From NCBI RefSeq assembly GCF_947507565.1, contig NC_089175.1:4949733-5013732 (forward strand): 64,000 bases of DNA. The letters are read 5' to 3'. The DNA comes from Oscarella lobularis (Eukaryota > Porifera > Homoscleromorpha > Homosclerophorida > Oscarellidae). This document shows, one piece after another, positions 12,137 to 23,600 of the stretch. The notes under the pieces were generated by a model. It had not been told where the DNA came from, did no database searches, and saw only the letters and a program-made list of their open reading frames with translations. The first letter of the stretch is position 1, and each line of letters begins with the position of its first letter. The position numbers and the translations under genes were made by a program.

Positions 12137-13320
12137 TCAGGCCGTTTCAGCTGGCATGCAGCCTTGCAGTTTCATTTCTTTCGCGACAGAGCCTGCAATC
12201 TGCACCTCCTCACATACCTTCAGCAACTTACTAACGGTTGCCTCGTCTCCATCTTTTCTTCTCCAATCTTCAAGCAGCGCCAACAGATTCTCGAAATTTG
12301 TCTGAGCATTGTATCCAGATATGCGATCATTTACCTCCACAATGGCAATCCTAAGAAGAGCAGTAGCAATACTAAAAGAGCGATCACATCCCAGCTTGGC
12401 AACAATTCTGAGATGTGTTTCTTCCACAGGACTTTCTAGATGTAAGCAAATTAAAAAATACTTCTGCTCTAAAAATTAGCGCAGTACAAACCGTAAGTGC
12501 ATGGTTTCTCGGTGGCGCCGATGCGATCGCTGATGCGATTCAGTTTGTCTATTTATGACTTTGAATTGCTCTTCAGTATCAGAAAATGATGCCCGTGGGA
12601 TGATAGGAGCTTCTTCCAATTTTAGTCGTTTCTGGACAGATTTTATTTTCTCCAGCCATTGGGTTTTCCTAAAAACCGTCCCGATTCGGTTTTGCCATTT
12701 TCGAGGGTCCAATTCAGTGATTTCTTTAACCAGCTTCTGATATTGATGGAAATCTGTGATAAAGCTTTTGCTAGCAATATTAGATTTTATAAAGATTAAT
12801 GCTCTTCACCATCAGCATCAAAAACGTCTGAATCAGATCGCTTGAAGAGCACCGCCTTCTCATCCTCCTCGTCGTTGTCCTCCTCTACATCCAGTCTGAG
12901 AATCAACAACAAAGCATACGCTTGTGGGGTACCATCAGTTAGGTCAGTTACAGACGGATACTTTCTCTTGACCTTATGTACAGTTGACGCCAGCAAGTCT
13001 GCGGTAATTATTTAAATGATATATACGGCATGATGACAAATATTCATACCAATATACATTTGCTCAATATCACGAAGACGATAAACCCAGAACAGGAAGA
13101 AAAGCAATGTAACTATACCTCCGACAAATACTATACAAAGAAAATTTACTTGAAATTACAGTACATGCCTATTGCATACCTCCGCCCACAGCAAGCATCA
13201 CCATCATTGCAGTTCTGCTACTGCTGGTGAACAAAACGCTAGTCTTTGGACTGCAAAAAGCGCCATTTATTTTGCAAAAATATTCTCCGCTGTAGAGGTC
13301 GTCAGGAGGAATTAGAATTT
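12137..13320 (-). pseudogene. Ig - TM - Death gene, copy 2, 5' truncated
   Basis: On the minus strand it keeps the last part of the Ig domain (to about 13320, with YFCKINGAFCS), a clear membrane exon (about 13060-13127, GGIVTLLFFLFWVYRL), the acidic exon (12800-12990), the helical exon and the Death exon (12137-12434). The signal peptide and first half of the Ig domain are gone. Within the helical exon, just after EEQFKVI, one base is missing relative to copy 1 (near 12556), which throws the Death exon out of frame. The breakpoint at about 13315 joins it to the 3' flank of receptor 2. Confidence 0.65.
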
Positions 13321-13568
13321 AATACCTACAGTTACTATATTCTTGCTAAACGAAGGCCTTGTTTCTAGGGAGGAATGTTTTCGGTTTGTTTGATTATTTC
13401 TTTGTATTTTTTTGCTGACGTTGGTGCGATAGAAAATAAAGCACGTCTTTTCCATCAAGTCCTGAAGCACAGATTGTGTGGCAGTTATTTTCAAATGCTA
13501 ATGTATAGTGTATGTCTGTATGACCGTGACAAGATTTGTAGTTCCTTTTTCTTGTTTACTTGTCTTGC

Positions 13569-16500
13569 TCATTCAATTTTTGCTTCCTGGCATAATTGGC
13601 TCAAGTTACGTTTAATCACTGGCAACGAAGGAGCATTGAGACTGTTTTTTAGGTCACGCAGAAATTCCACTTCATCCTGCTTTCCGTCAGGAACATCATC
13701 GGTTTCATCGGAAATTTCCGTAATGGCTCTCTTTAGCCTGACGATTTTATCATCGTCATCAGGTGGTTTGTAGCCACCTAGAACTACTTCAAAAACTTCA
13801 ATCACTTCTAGTTGCTGCTTTACCGTGACAAATAACACTTCAAAGACGCTTGGTAGATTTCGAATCACCTTATTCTTCAGCTTCTCTTTTTCTTCCCGCT
13901 CAAGGACATCGTCGAAGGTAAAAAGAAGGTACCATTTCAAATCTAGGTAAGAATACACAAATGATACCACTAATTCGGTTGTCCTTGCCGATATGTATAC
14001 AGTACCTTCAGCAGCATTTAGTGCATCGTTTAAAGCCGAAAGTTGATGCAGCAGTTGTTTGTAATCCTCGGCGCTCCAAACCAGTAAAACGATGTGTGGC
14101 TTTGTTTCCTCTGTCGGTGCGGAAGCGTATTTATTTTTGTAAAATTCAATCTTTTCTTTCATGACTTGTTCCTTGTCGCAAGCGTTTTCAATTGCCTCCG
14201 TAAAATCTTTGTAGATATCGCTTAGATTTGTCTCCACCGGTACAAAACCTGACGCCAACATCATCACAATCGGCCTCACCAACTCTGTCCGTTTTGGAAG
14301 CCCTTGCGAGTCAAGGAACATCGGACCTCTTCGATAAACACGGCGGCTATCGCGTAAGTTGTACCAGTCCTTATAGAGGTTTGTGTACATTATTAGCTTT
14401 GCCGAGTGTGACTCGCCACGGTTCCCAGCTTCAGTGCGCGTTGCATTTTCATTTACCGTCCGATTGATGACGAAGTCAAAAGTGTGCACCAGAGGAGATT
14501 GGACGCTTCCACTTTGTCCTAAAAGCAGTATGGTTGGCGGATTTTTGCAGAAGTGCTTTTTGATTATTCTCCGAGTCCGAGTCCAAGTTTGATGTTCATC
14601 TTTAAACATCAAAGAAAACGTCTTCTTCAATTTTTTTTATATCGTTTATAAAGGAACGTGACGAACACTAAATAGATTGCCGCCCCCATGGAAATAATTA
14701 TTATCTGCCAGGCAGGCATTCCAGCATCATCTGCAAACAAACAGAGAGTTGTTAGCCATTGACATTATTGTCGCTACAAACGCTGCCAATGCAGTACGAC
14801 AGTATGGGTAAATTGTTCTCACCTGCAACACAAAGCGTCTCAAAATGCACGGGATCTGAAAACGCTCCCGCACCGTACACGTTCAGCTCTCTAACTACTG
14901 CTGCGTACTTCGTATTCCCTTCGAGGTTGAAGAGTGTCGTCACCGGGCAGTTAGATCTTTCCTTGATCGCACTTGCCATTGAAAATGTGCCATTATACTC
15001 ATTTTGAATCCCGGCTAATACTGTATAAAGTACTTCATACCTAATTTGACTATTGATGCCGACCGTTTCTGAATAGAATTCAAGAGTTGCCGACGTGCAA
15101 TTGCTCTGGCTGACGTTGATGCGTACGCTCGATTGAGGCTCTCCCAGTGTTTGTGCGTTGAACTTTCCAACCTCACCATACCCCAATGCGTTGCTGGCCT
15201 GGCACAAAAAATGATATGTGCTACTAGACGATAGATTTTTTAGCTTGATAAATTCCTGGTCAGGACCGTAGGTGTTATTTGATATAAGTGACGACTGTTG
15301 ATCGAAAAAGACATAGACCAAGACTCGAAGATGATTGACGGAGAATCCTCCAATATCAGTGGGATGATCAATGTTGGCCACTATACTATCATTTGTAAGC
15401 TGTACAAAGTGAAAGCCACACGCACTTGGCGTACCTAAGATGATAATCAAAATAATTTTGACTTAAGGGCTACTCACTCTTACAGAGCACGTTTAGTTGA
15501 AAGCCTACACAGGTTTCCTCAATGCCATTTTTTGATTTGCAGCGTATAAGACCTCTCTCGTTATCCTCTCTTTCTACGCCAATAATTTTCAAAGTAGACG
15601 TGATTTTATGTCTGTGACCATCCGGAGCCACGACACTTTCCTCAGTAATACCGTACCTGCCGTCAAACAGTAACGTGTCATTCCAAACCCACTCTATCGA
15701 TGGCTTAGGATGCGCCACCGCTGTGCAGGTGAACTCGACGTTTTTGGAACAGAGTATTGCCTTCGTGGTATCGGTCAAGTTCGTCTGGTGCACACCTCCT
15801 GTCAAAAATTCAACGTCAGTTCTTCTCAACGATATTGCCCACGTAATCTAACCCAAGATTTTAATGCTCATATTAATCATGACGTTTCCCAGGCAACTCG
15901 ATGCGATCACTTCGTAGTCTCCCCAGTCCTCAAGCGACAGTCCTCGCACGTGAATCGCGTTCGACCTAATCTCAAATTTTGCCGAACTAACGACGCGAGA
16001 CTTGTTCTGGGGCCTCACGACCCGAAGACTCGGACGAGGAACGCCCGCGACGTCGAGTCGAATTTTCAGCGTATCGTTCGACGTTTCTCTGAACGAAAGA
16101 CGTCGTCCGCTCAACAACTCTAAGCGAGGAATCTCTAGAAGAACATATAGACCAACCTCCCTGCCCAATATATAGATCCTGTATACCTCCCACAATCAAG
16201 ACGACGTCCTCGCTCTCGAAGATCACATCACCTCGAAATTCGCTGACGGTAAAGCGATAGACGCTGCCGTTGAGTCCTGATTCGGCGACGAAGGTGATGA
16301 GGCGTTTGTTCGCCGCGATCAAACGGCCGTCTCTGTACCAGCGTATGATAGGCTCGATGGGATCGCTAGCGTAGTCCGGAGCCGAGTTCAGAGAGACGCT
16401 CTCGTTTACGATTTGATAATAAACGATCCGCTTAGTTCCCACTGACACAGAGCTACCTGTCAACTGAGATGATGGTACGTGGAGTACGTAGGTATATGTA

Positions 16501-16588
16501 TATACTGACCGCAGCGCTCGAGATCGGATTGCGCGCTCGGAATAAGAAAGTATGCGCCGTAGACGAATACGAGGAAGATTCGTTTCAT
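13569..16588 (-). CDS. Receptor 2: Ig x3 - FN3 x2 - TM - IFI44-like GTPase, apparent frameshift
   Basis: Exons 16588-16510 (signal peptide), 16456-16187, 16134-15853, 15798-15484 (three Ig domains), 15434-14823 (two FN3), 14730-14006 (TM plus GTPase first half) and 13942-13569 follow the same phase-1 pattern as receptors 1 and 3. Exon 6 is 725 bp, which is not a multiple of three. The membrane frame (IIIISMGAAIYLVFVTFLY) and the GTPase frame (TILLLGQSGSVQS) meet at an A8 run near 14630-14638. Either an assembly error or a real single-base indel would separate the GTPase from the receptor. The P-loop reads GQSGSVQS, with Gln in place of the catalytic Lys; G3 is DSQGL. The ectodomain exons 1-3 are almost identical to those of receptor 3. 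Membrane receptor, ligand unknown. Confidence 0.75.
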
Positions 16589-16724
16589 CGAGGCTTACGA
16601 GATGAGTTGAGGGGAGTGAACTGCGGTTGTATGAAGATTGAGGCTAATTCGATGAACTTCGAACTTCCTCTGGTATTTGAACTCGCTCTGGTATTTGTTT
16701 GCGTTCCTCCTGTCTGGGTCGTTT

Positions 16725-17742
16725 TATTTTATTTTATTTTCTCCAGCCATTGGGTTTTCCTAAAAACGGTCCCGATTCGGTTTTGCCATTTGCGAGGGTC
16801 CAATTCAGCGATTTCTTTAACCAGCTTCTGATATTGATGGAAATCTGTGATAAAGCTTTGCTAACAATAGTAGATTTTAAAAATTAATTTTTTCACCATT
16901 AGCATCAAAAATTTCTGAATCAGTTTGCTTGAAGAGCGCCGCCTCCTCGTCCTCCTCGTCGTTGTCCTCCTCTACATTGAATCCAGCCTGAGAATCAACA
17001 ACAAAGCATACGCTTGTGGGGTACCATCAGTTAGGTCAGTCACAGACGAATACTTTCTCTTGACCTCATATACAGCTGACGCCATCAAATCTGCGGTGAT
17101 GATTTAAATGATTGCGGCATGATGACGAATTTTCTTACCAATATACAGTACATTTGCTCAATATCACCAAGACGATAAACCCAGAACATGAAGAAAGCAA
17201 TGTAACTAATACCTCCAAGAAATACTGTACAAAGAAAATTTCTTTGAAATCACAGTATGCCTATATGGTGTGCATTACCTCCGCTCACACCAAGGATCAC
17301 CATCGTTGAAGTTCTGCTACTGCTGGTGGACAAAACGCTAGTCTTTGGACTGCAAAAAGCGCCATTTATTTTGCAAAAATATTCTCCGCCGTAGGGGTCG
17401 TCAGGAGGAATTAGAAGTTCTCTTTTGTGCAAATGAAAGGAATTTGAAGGCAAGGCGTGTCTTTTCTTTGTCTTGAAGAGGAGTACCAGCTATCAGGAGT
17501 TTCTTCATTGTTTCGAAGCCAAGAGATTTTAGAAGAACAGACTCTCCTTCACAGGAAGGAAGCCTTATCCGGAAATTTTGAAATAAGCACAATCCTTCAC
17601 GCATCGTGTTAGCAAGCTGCCGTAAAACATCGATATTTACCCGGGTAGTAGCCTTTGACTGGTTCAAACCTGAAGTCAAACTGGAAAAGAAGACGAGCAG
17701 GAAAAGGAGAAAGCTGGCGGTCTGCTGCCCGGGAAAACGCAT
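16725..17742 (-). pseudogene. Ig - TM gene, copy 3, lacking its Death domain
   Basis: The start is clear: ATG at 17742 and signal peptide core FLLFLLVFFSSLTSG. The Ig domain (17270-17600) keeps SWLRNN and YFCKINGAFCS, but these lie in different frames with at least two shifts. Membrane and acidic exons follow to about 16870, and the beginning of the helical exon to 16725. At about 16725 the sequence changes to the upstream region of receptor 2, so the rest of the helical exon and the Death domain are gone. Compare 12640, where the same words (TTTTATTTTCTCCAGCC) continue into a complete helical exon. Confidence 0.65.
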
Positions 17743-18646
17743 TTAAGAGAATTCTGCGTAAAATTAGACAAATGCTTATCCCATTTTTCTAACGTAGGTA
17801 CACGAACAGGTAGCTTGCTAGAAATAGATCGACTAAAAGTATTCCTTACGCATCTAACTGTCTAGCCTGGTAACCAATTTGGCAGGGACGTTTCAGACCT
17901 TACTTTTGGCGTGCGGTCGTGCAGTAGAAGGCTCCAGAGTTAGACCGGCAGAGCCCCGTATATCCTTTCAGTTTCGATGTGAGTCGATGTAGCAGACGCA
18001 AACCTGCTACATGTAGATACAGATTTCTAATCCTCGTAAAAAAGTGCTCTTCGTTTACTCTGATAAAGATATAATGTCTCATAATTGTGCTCTCGGTTAC
18101 TCTGGTAGAATGATGTACAAGGTCAACTCCCTAGGGTCCCCAATCATTGGCAAACACGCACCATAAAAAGGTTTCAATGCCTCTCTTTTATTCTTCAGCT
18201 TACCTGCCTCAAGCAAAGCAAGGTTTTTTGCATAAATGAGCATGTCCTGATCAGTATGTGCACTCCATTAGACAGAACAGGATAATCTAATAGAGCCAGT
18301 GCGAACTTTGAACTTTGAACTTCTCCTGGCAGAGCATACGTAACATGCTGCAGTGCCAATAATTGAGTTACAGTACCTTGGAGGAGCGCGGACGGCGAAG
18401 GCCTGAAAGGGAGCCTCAGCCAATTGAAAGTGGCACAGAGTATCTCCTACCATGTAGCGGCACAGCTTCTAGTTCTCTTCCCATTGCATCTAGAGACTTA
18501 CTGTCCAGAGACTATATGCTCTTGACACTGCTTAAAACGCGTGTAGCCACCTCTAAACAGATTGCCCAATACCACTATGAAGTGACAATTCTACAGGAAA
18601 ATTTTTGTCTAAATGAGTTGTGAAAGCCACTTCTGAAGCGACCATT
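17743..18646. other. Spacer, duplicate of 4151-4906
   Basis: No gene seen. Blocks match the 4.2-4.8 kb spacer, followed by about 250 bp of unique sequence down to the stop of the IFI44-like gene. Confidence 0.55.
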
Positions 18647-19530
18647 CTACGGGGACGTTTTTTGTCTAAATATGACTCTAAAGGCGTCAACTAGAAGCTT
18701 CTGCTTTTCAATTGGGTAGCCATCCTTGTCGCTCTTTTCGCCTTCTCTAATGTAGTTGGACGTAAAGATAAATTTTTCATCGCTTTCAACCAGCTCAGTT
18801 TTCTTTATCTCCCGCTTGAGTGTCTTTTTCTTTTCATCTCGTTCGTCGTCTTTATCCAGCTCATCTTTTCTCGTTGCAACAACAAACACATCTAACGCTA
18901 GTAGATAAAATACAGAGATAGCTGCAAACAAAAACTCCACCCGACCTCACCTACGCCTGCTTCAGCTTTCATTCTGTCGACAGCGTCCTTTAATTCTCTC
19001 AGAAAAGCGCATGGAGGGTTAATCAGAGGATTGACGACGATAACGACTACAGATGGCGGAATTCGCTCGCTGGAAATTTCAATAGTCGCCTTTTCGAGCG
19101 ACCCGGCTTTACTGGAATCCCTGCCTGGTGCAAGCTCTTCGAAAATGTCATGCATATTCGATCCCACTCGTATCGTGCCTCTGAGAAGCGCGTCGAGGAG
19201 CTGTCCAGTGCCCGCGTACTTGGGAAGCCCGCACGTATCGAGAAAAGTCACCGGCGCCTCTTCGGGCTCGTACTTCAGTAGGCTATTGGTCTCCGACTTG
19301 TCCGTGGTTCCCACGCTACATCTAGCTTTCGTTTCCCCAACGACGCTGAAGAACGAATTGATAAGCGAGGACTTCCCCACGCCGACCGATCCGAGGAGAA
19401 GAACCGTTTGCCCACGGCACAGAGACTGCAATTCGTCGCGAAGTTTCGCGTCGATGACGCCAGCGTTCGCGGACGGTGTTGATCGCTTCTGTTCGCTCAT
19501 TGCACTGAACGACGCCGATCGCTTCCTCAT
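18647..19530 (-). CDS. Soluble IFI44-like GTPase, 284 aa
   Basis: Two exons, 19530-18951 and 18921-18647. The P-loop is canonical, GSVGVGKS at about residues 47-54, and G3 is DTCGL at about 98-102. A TRKD motif stands in the G4 place after strand LALDVFVVA, followed by the FTSNYI strand, which resembles the conserved Asn-Tyr of IFI44/IFI44L after their TKVD. Unlike vertebrate IFI44 proteins there is no N-terminal TLDc region, and no signal peptide or membrane helix, so it should be cytosolic. The intron implied by reading frame is only 29 bp (GTGAGG...TTTGCAG) and sits in phase 1 just before the G4 strand, the same place as the last intron of the neighbouring receptors. Met1 at 19530 or Met11 at 19500 could start it. 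Confidence 0.75.
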
Positions 19531-19715
19531 CTAGGCCGGACTTCGACGACGTCTCCTTTCCAAATGAGACTAAACAGGATGGAGCCGTCATTAGCCTGGC
19601 GTCAAGGGATGTGGTTTTCTGTTTGTCTACTCGGGGCATGCGTGGCGCGCAATTCACTCGCTCGCTCGTCTCCCGCACACGGCGCGTCGCTCCGTATCCC
19701 CCTCGCTAAACAACA
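19531..19715. promoter_or_regulatory. Shared divergent upstream region, 185 bp
   Basis: The start codons of the minus-strand IFI44-like GTPase (19530) and the plus-strand gene (19716) are 185 bp apart, so both promoters must lie here or overlap the genes. The damaged copy at about 5420 keeps the head-to-head order. No core motif is distinctive enough to name. Confidence 0.4.
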
Positions 19716-20414
19716 ATGGTCGACGAAAATGACGGTAGTAGGAAAGGTCGACTTGGGCTCGACGACAAGGCGATGGACGCAAAGCGGAGGCGGATCGTCA
19801 TCGTCTCCGACGACGAAATCGGTCGAGAGCATCTCAAAAAGGAGTTCGAGAGAATACTGGACGACAAGGACGTCGTCGTCTACGCGTGCGATCGATGGGA
19901 ATATTTCGCGATGGTCGACAGCCGAAAGGAGTTCGGCAAACAATACGACGACTTCTTCGTCTTTGCGCTGCCGCGAGAGCCGCGCACGATAATCTACACG
20001 GAGAAGGACAAGTCGAATAGCTTTTTTAAGGAGATCAACGCTGCGATACCGCTCTGTGGCGGCAATCTTCAACAGAGAGACATTCGAAAGAGTGAGGCGA
20101 CAGAGCGCCAGTCCACGCGCGGTCGCACGTGCAATGAGCAATCTTTTCTAGTTATTATTGTCGTTTATTCGTGGGGCGACGCGATCAGCGATAAGTCCAT
20201 CCGACATCGTCGCATCGATGCCATATATGAGAGTGGAATTCAACCGGATTTGCGCATATTCCAAGACGTGCTGTTTAGTTTGAAAGATTTTTCTTTTAAT
20301 AGCGAGCAGAAAAGGGTCCTGAGGGAAGTGTTTGGAATGAAATTTGCCAAGGTAATGGGATACGTGCGGTTGCTACTTTATATTCTTTACTATACACTTC
20401 GTTTCTACATGTAG
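19716..20414 (+). CDS. Unrecognised protein, divergent partner of the IFI44-like gene, about 232 aa
   Basis: An open frame from ATG 19716 to the stop at 20412. I do not recognise the family. The N-terminus is charged; residues 25-85 alternate hydrophobic strands and helices (RRIVIVSDDEIGREHLKKEF, then VVVYACDRW, then FFVFALPREP), consistent with an alpha/beta fold. A second strand-like segment, FLVIIVVYSWGD, follows near residue 150. The last 25 residues, rich in Leu and Tyr, may be intronic or untranslated rather than protein. A copy at 5425-6260 retains the same conserved words, so the reading frame has been duplicated as part of the unit. The 5' end at 19716 is the first ATG in frame. Confidence 0.6.
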   Translation: MVDENDGSRKGRLGLDDKAMDAKRRRIVIVSDDEIGREHLKKEFERILDDKDVVVYACDRWEYFAMVDSRKEFGKQYDDFFVFALPREPRTIIYTEKDKSNSFFKEINAAIPLCGGNLQQRDIRKSEATERQSTRGRTCNEQSFLVIIVVYSWGDAISDKSIRHRRIDAIYESGIQPDLRIFQDVLFSLKDFSFNSEQKRVLREVFGMKFAKVMGYVRLLLYILYYTLRFYM

Positions 20415-20641
20415 GGTGGTGGAATGTTTACGGTTTGTTTGGTTATTTCTTTCATTTTTTTCACTAACGTTAGTGTGATAGAAAATAAGGCAAGTCCTTT
20501 CCAGCGTCACCAAATAGCACAGATTGTGTGGCAGCAGGACGCTAATTTTAATTAATTAATTAATTAATTGATACGTCTGTGTGCATGTGACAAGGCTAGC
20601 CAATTTGTATCATCAAAGGTACAGTACATGTAATACAACTG

Positions 20642-23600
20642 TCAATTGCTAAATACTCGGGTGAATGTGTGTTGAACTGACTCTTCTGATGCAGGATGTA
20701 GAAGGCCTCTTAGGGCGTCCAGAACTTGCGTTCTGGCCTGCTCCCTGACAGTGTCAGACACATCTCTATTATTAATCGTGGAAAACGCTTCCCTAAGTTT
20801 GGTAATTTCATCATCTCTGCGTGGCATGTGGCCATCTAGCACTACTTCAAGAACCTTTATCACTTCTAGTCGGTGCTCTGCCGTAAACGGTTTATTTGGG
20901 ATGTAGTTGTTGATGAAAAAAACTTTCCCTTCTAGTCTTGGCTCAATGCGAATTACGTCTTTTCTCAGCCTATTTTGATCCTTCGGATTTAGGTCATCGC
21001 TGAAGGTAAAAATGACGTAAAGGCCCAAATCTAGTTCTGAAAGCACAAAATACTACTTTAGTTGTTCTGTTCGTGCCGATTTACGTACCTCTAGCAGCAG
21101 CAACTCTAAATACTCCATCCCTTATAGCAGGAAGTCGAGAAAGAAGTGCACTCTTGCGCTCGGCTTTTCCTACTACTAAAATACGATGTGGTTTAGCGTC
21201 AATCTGAGCGTCCGTAGAGATATTCGGGCAACGCCTTATCAGATTTCTAACTTTAAGTTGCCGTTGCCCGTTGCCAGGGCAGATTAGGTTTAGTACATCG
21301 TCGGTTAGAGACCCTTCGTCGCTGTTCTGCCCACTCGATTGCTCGTCTCTTGTCGACATCACTTCATTCCAATCGTCCCAGAGTTCTTTTAGATTCGTCT
21401 CCACACGTATGTAGCCTAATGCCAACATCGACACAATTGGCTTTACCAGGTCTTCTTGTCGTAGCAGCCCTCGCGAGTCGAGGAACGCCAGGCCCCTTTG
21501 ATCGCCGTCTTTGGCTGGCTCTGACTCAACAGTCCAGTTCTCATAAAGGTTTCTGTATATATTTAGCGTTTGCGTTTGCGACTCGTCGCCAGCTCCAGCA
21601 CTACGATGACTGCATACTGCGTCAGCATTAAGGGCCCGATTGATGACGAAGTCAACAGTGTTTATCAGAGACGTTTTGCCGCTTCCATGTTGACCTAAAA
21701 GCAATATAGTAGGCGGATTTCGGCAAAAGTATTTTCTGATTAGAGCTTTTGTTCTTGTCTGCGCCGAATTCTCCTGTCTCTTTACTTTTTGTATTCTCTG
21801 GTATCGTGTACAGCAGATTGCGATTATTGCTACTGTACCTATCGCAACCGATACTGGTACAAGCCAGGCAGAGACAGGGATCAGAGTAACATGGGCGTCT
21901 AGACAAACAAACGCGAGAGTTAGTTATCTGCCAATGCAGAGCAAAAACTGAGTTCTCACCTGGAACGCAAAGCGTTTTGAAAAGAACAGGATCTGAAAAA
22001 GTTCCCGCACCATAGACGTTCAATTCTCTAACTACAGCTGCGTACTTTGCATTCCTTTCTAGGTCAAAGAGCGTCGTCACGGGACAACTAGATGTGTCCT
22101 TAGTCGCGCTTTTCATGACAAAAGTGCCATTATCGCCATTCTCAGTGCCGTCCGTCGCTAATCCGTAAATGAATTCATAGCTACTAATTTGCTGATTATT
22201 AATGATGCCGCCAGCCCTATCTGAAAAGAATTGAAGAGTTGCCGACGTGCAATTGCTGTGGCTGACGTTGATGTGTACGATGGATTGAGGCTCCCCGAGC
22301 GTTTTCACGTCGAACTTTCCTATCTCGCCGTACCCCAATGCGTTGTTGGCCTGGCACAAAAATTGAAATGTGCTACTGGACGATAAATTTTTTAACTTGA
22401 TAAATTCCTGGTCATGACCGTAGGTATTATTTGATATAAGCGACGATTGCTCCTCTACAAGAGCATAGACCAAGACTCGAAGATGATTGACGGAGAATCC
22501 TCCATTATCGGTGGGATGTTCAATGTTGGCCACTACACTATCATTCGTCAGTTCGCTTTGTACAAAACGAACGCTACACGCACTTGGCGTACCTAAGTAA
22601 AAATCGAAATTATGGTTTGGCTTGAAGAGACGGGCCAACTCTTACAGAGCACGTTTAGTCGAAAGCCTATACTTGTTTCCTCAATGCCATTATTTGATTT
22701 GCAGCGTATAAGACCTCTCTCGTTATCTTCTCTTTCTACACCCGTAATTTTCAGAGTAGACGTGATTTTACGTCTGTGACCATCCGGAGCCATGACACTT
22801 TCCTCAGTAATACCGTACCTGCCGTCAAACAGTAACGTGCCATTCCAAACCCACTCTATAGATGGCTTAGGATACGCCACCGCTGTGCAGGTGAACTCGA
22901 CATTTTTGGAACAGAGTATTTCCTTCGTGGTATCGGTCAAGTTCGTCTGGTCAACACCTCCTGTCAAAAATTCAACGTCAGTTCTTCTCAACGATATTGC
23001 CCACGTAATCTAACCCAAGATTTTAATGCTCATATTAATCATGACGTTTCCCAGGCAACTCGATGCGATCACTTCGTAGTCTCCCCAGTCCTCAAGCGAC
23101 AGTCCTCGCACGTGAATCGCGTTCGACCTAATCTCAAATTTTGCCAAACTAAAGACGCGAGACCTGTTCTGGGGCCTCACGACCCGAAGTCTCGGACGAG
23201 GAACGCCCGAGACGTCGAGTCGAATTTTCAGCGTATCGTTCGACGTTTCTCTGAACGAAAGACGTCGTCCGCTCAGCAACTCCAAGCGAGGAATCTCTAG
23301 AAGAACATATAGACCAACATCCCAGCCCAATATATAGATCCTGTATACCTCCCACAATCAAGACGACGTCATCGCTCTCGAAGATCACATCACCTCGGAA
23401 TTCGCTGACGGTAAAGCGATAGACGCTGCCGTTGAGTCCTGATTCGGCGACGAAGGTGATGAGGCGTTTGTTTGCCGCGATCAAACGGCCGTCTCTGTAC
23501 CAGCGTATGATAGGCTCGATGGGATCGTTAGCGTAGTCTGGAGCCGAGCTCAGAGAGACGCTCTCGTTCACGATTTGATAATAAACGATCCGCTTAGTTC

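Larger units (their letters stand above)
9525..13310. repeat. Segmental duplication of positions 1-3760
   Basis: Window position 1 aligns with 9525. The match continues, with many small indels, through the 245-bp tandem units (9525-10010), the GTPase relic (10125-11070), the non-coding stretch and the Ig-TM-Death copy, ending near 13310. There the match changes abruptly to the 3' flank of a receptor gene, as found at 6250. Similarity is high by eye over long stretches, so the duplication is fairly recent; I could not compute an identity. Confidence 0.85.
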
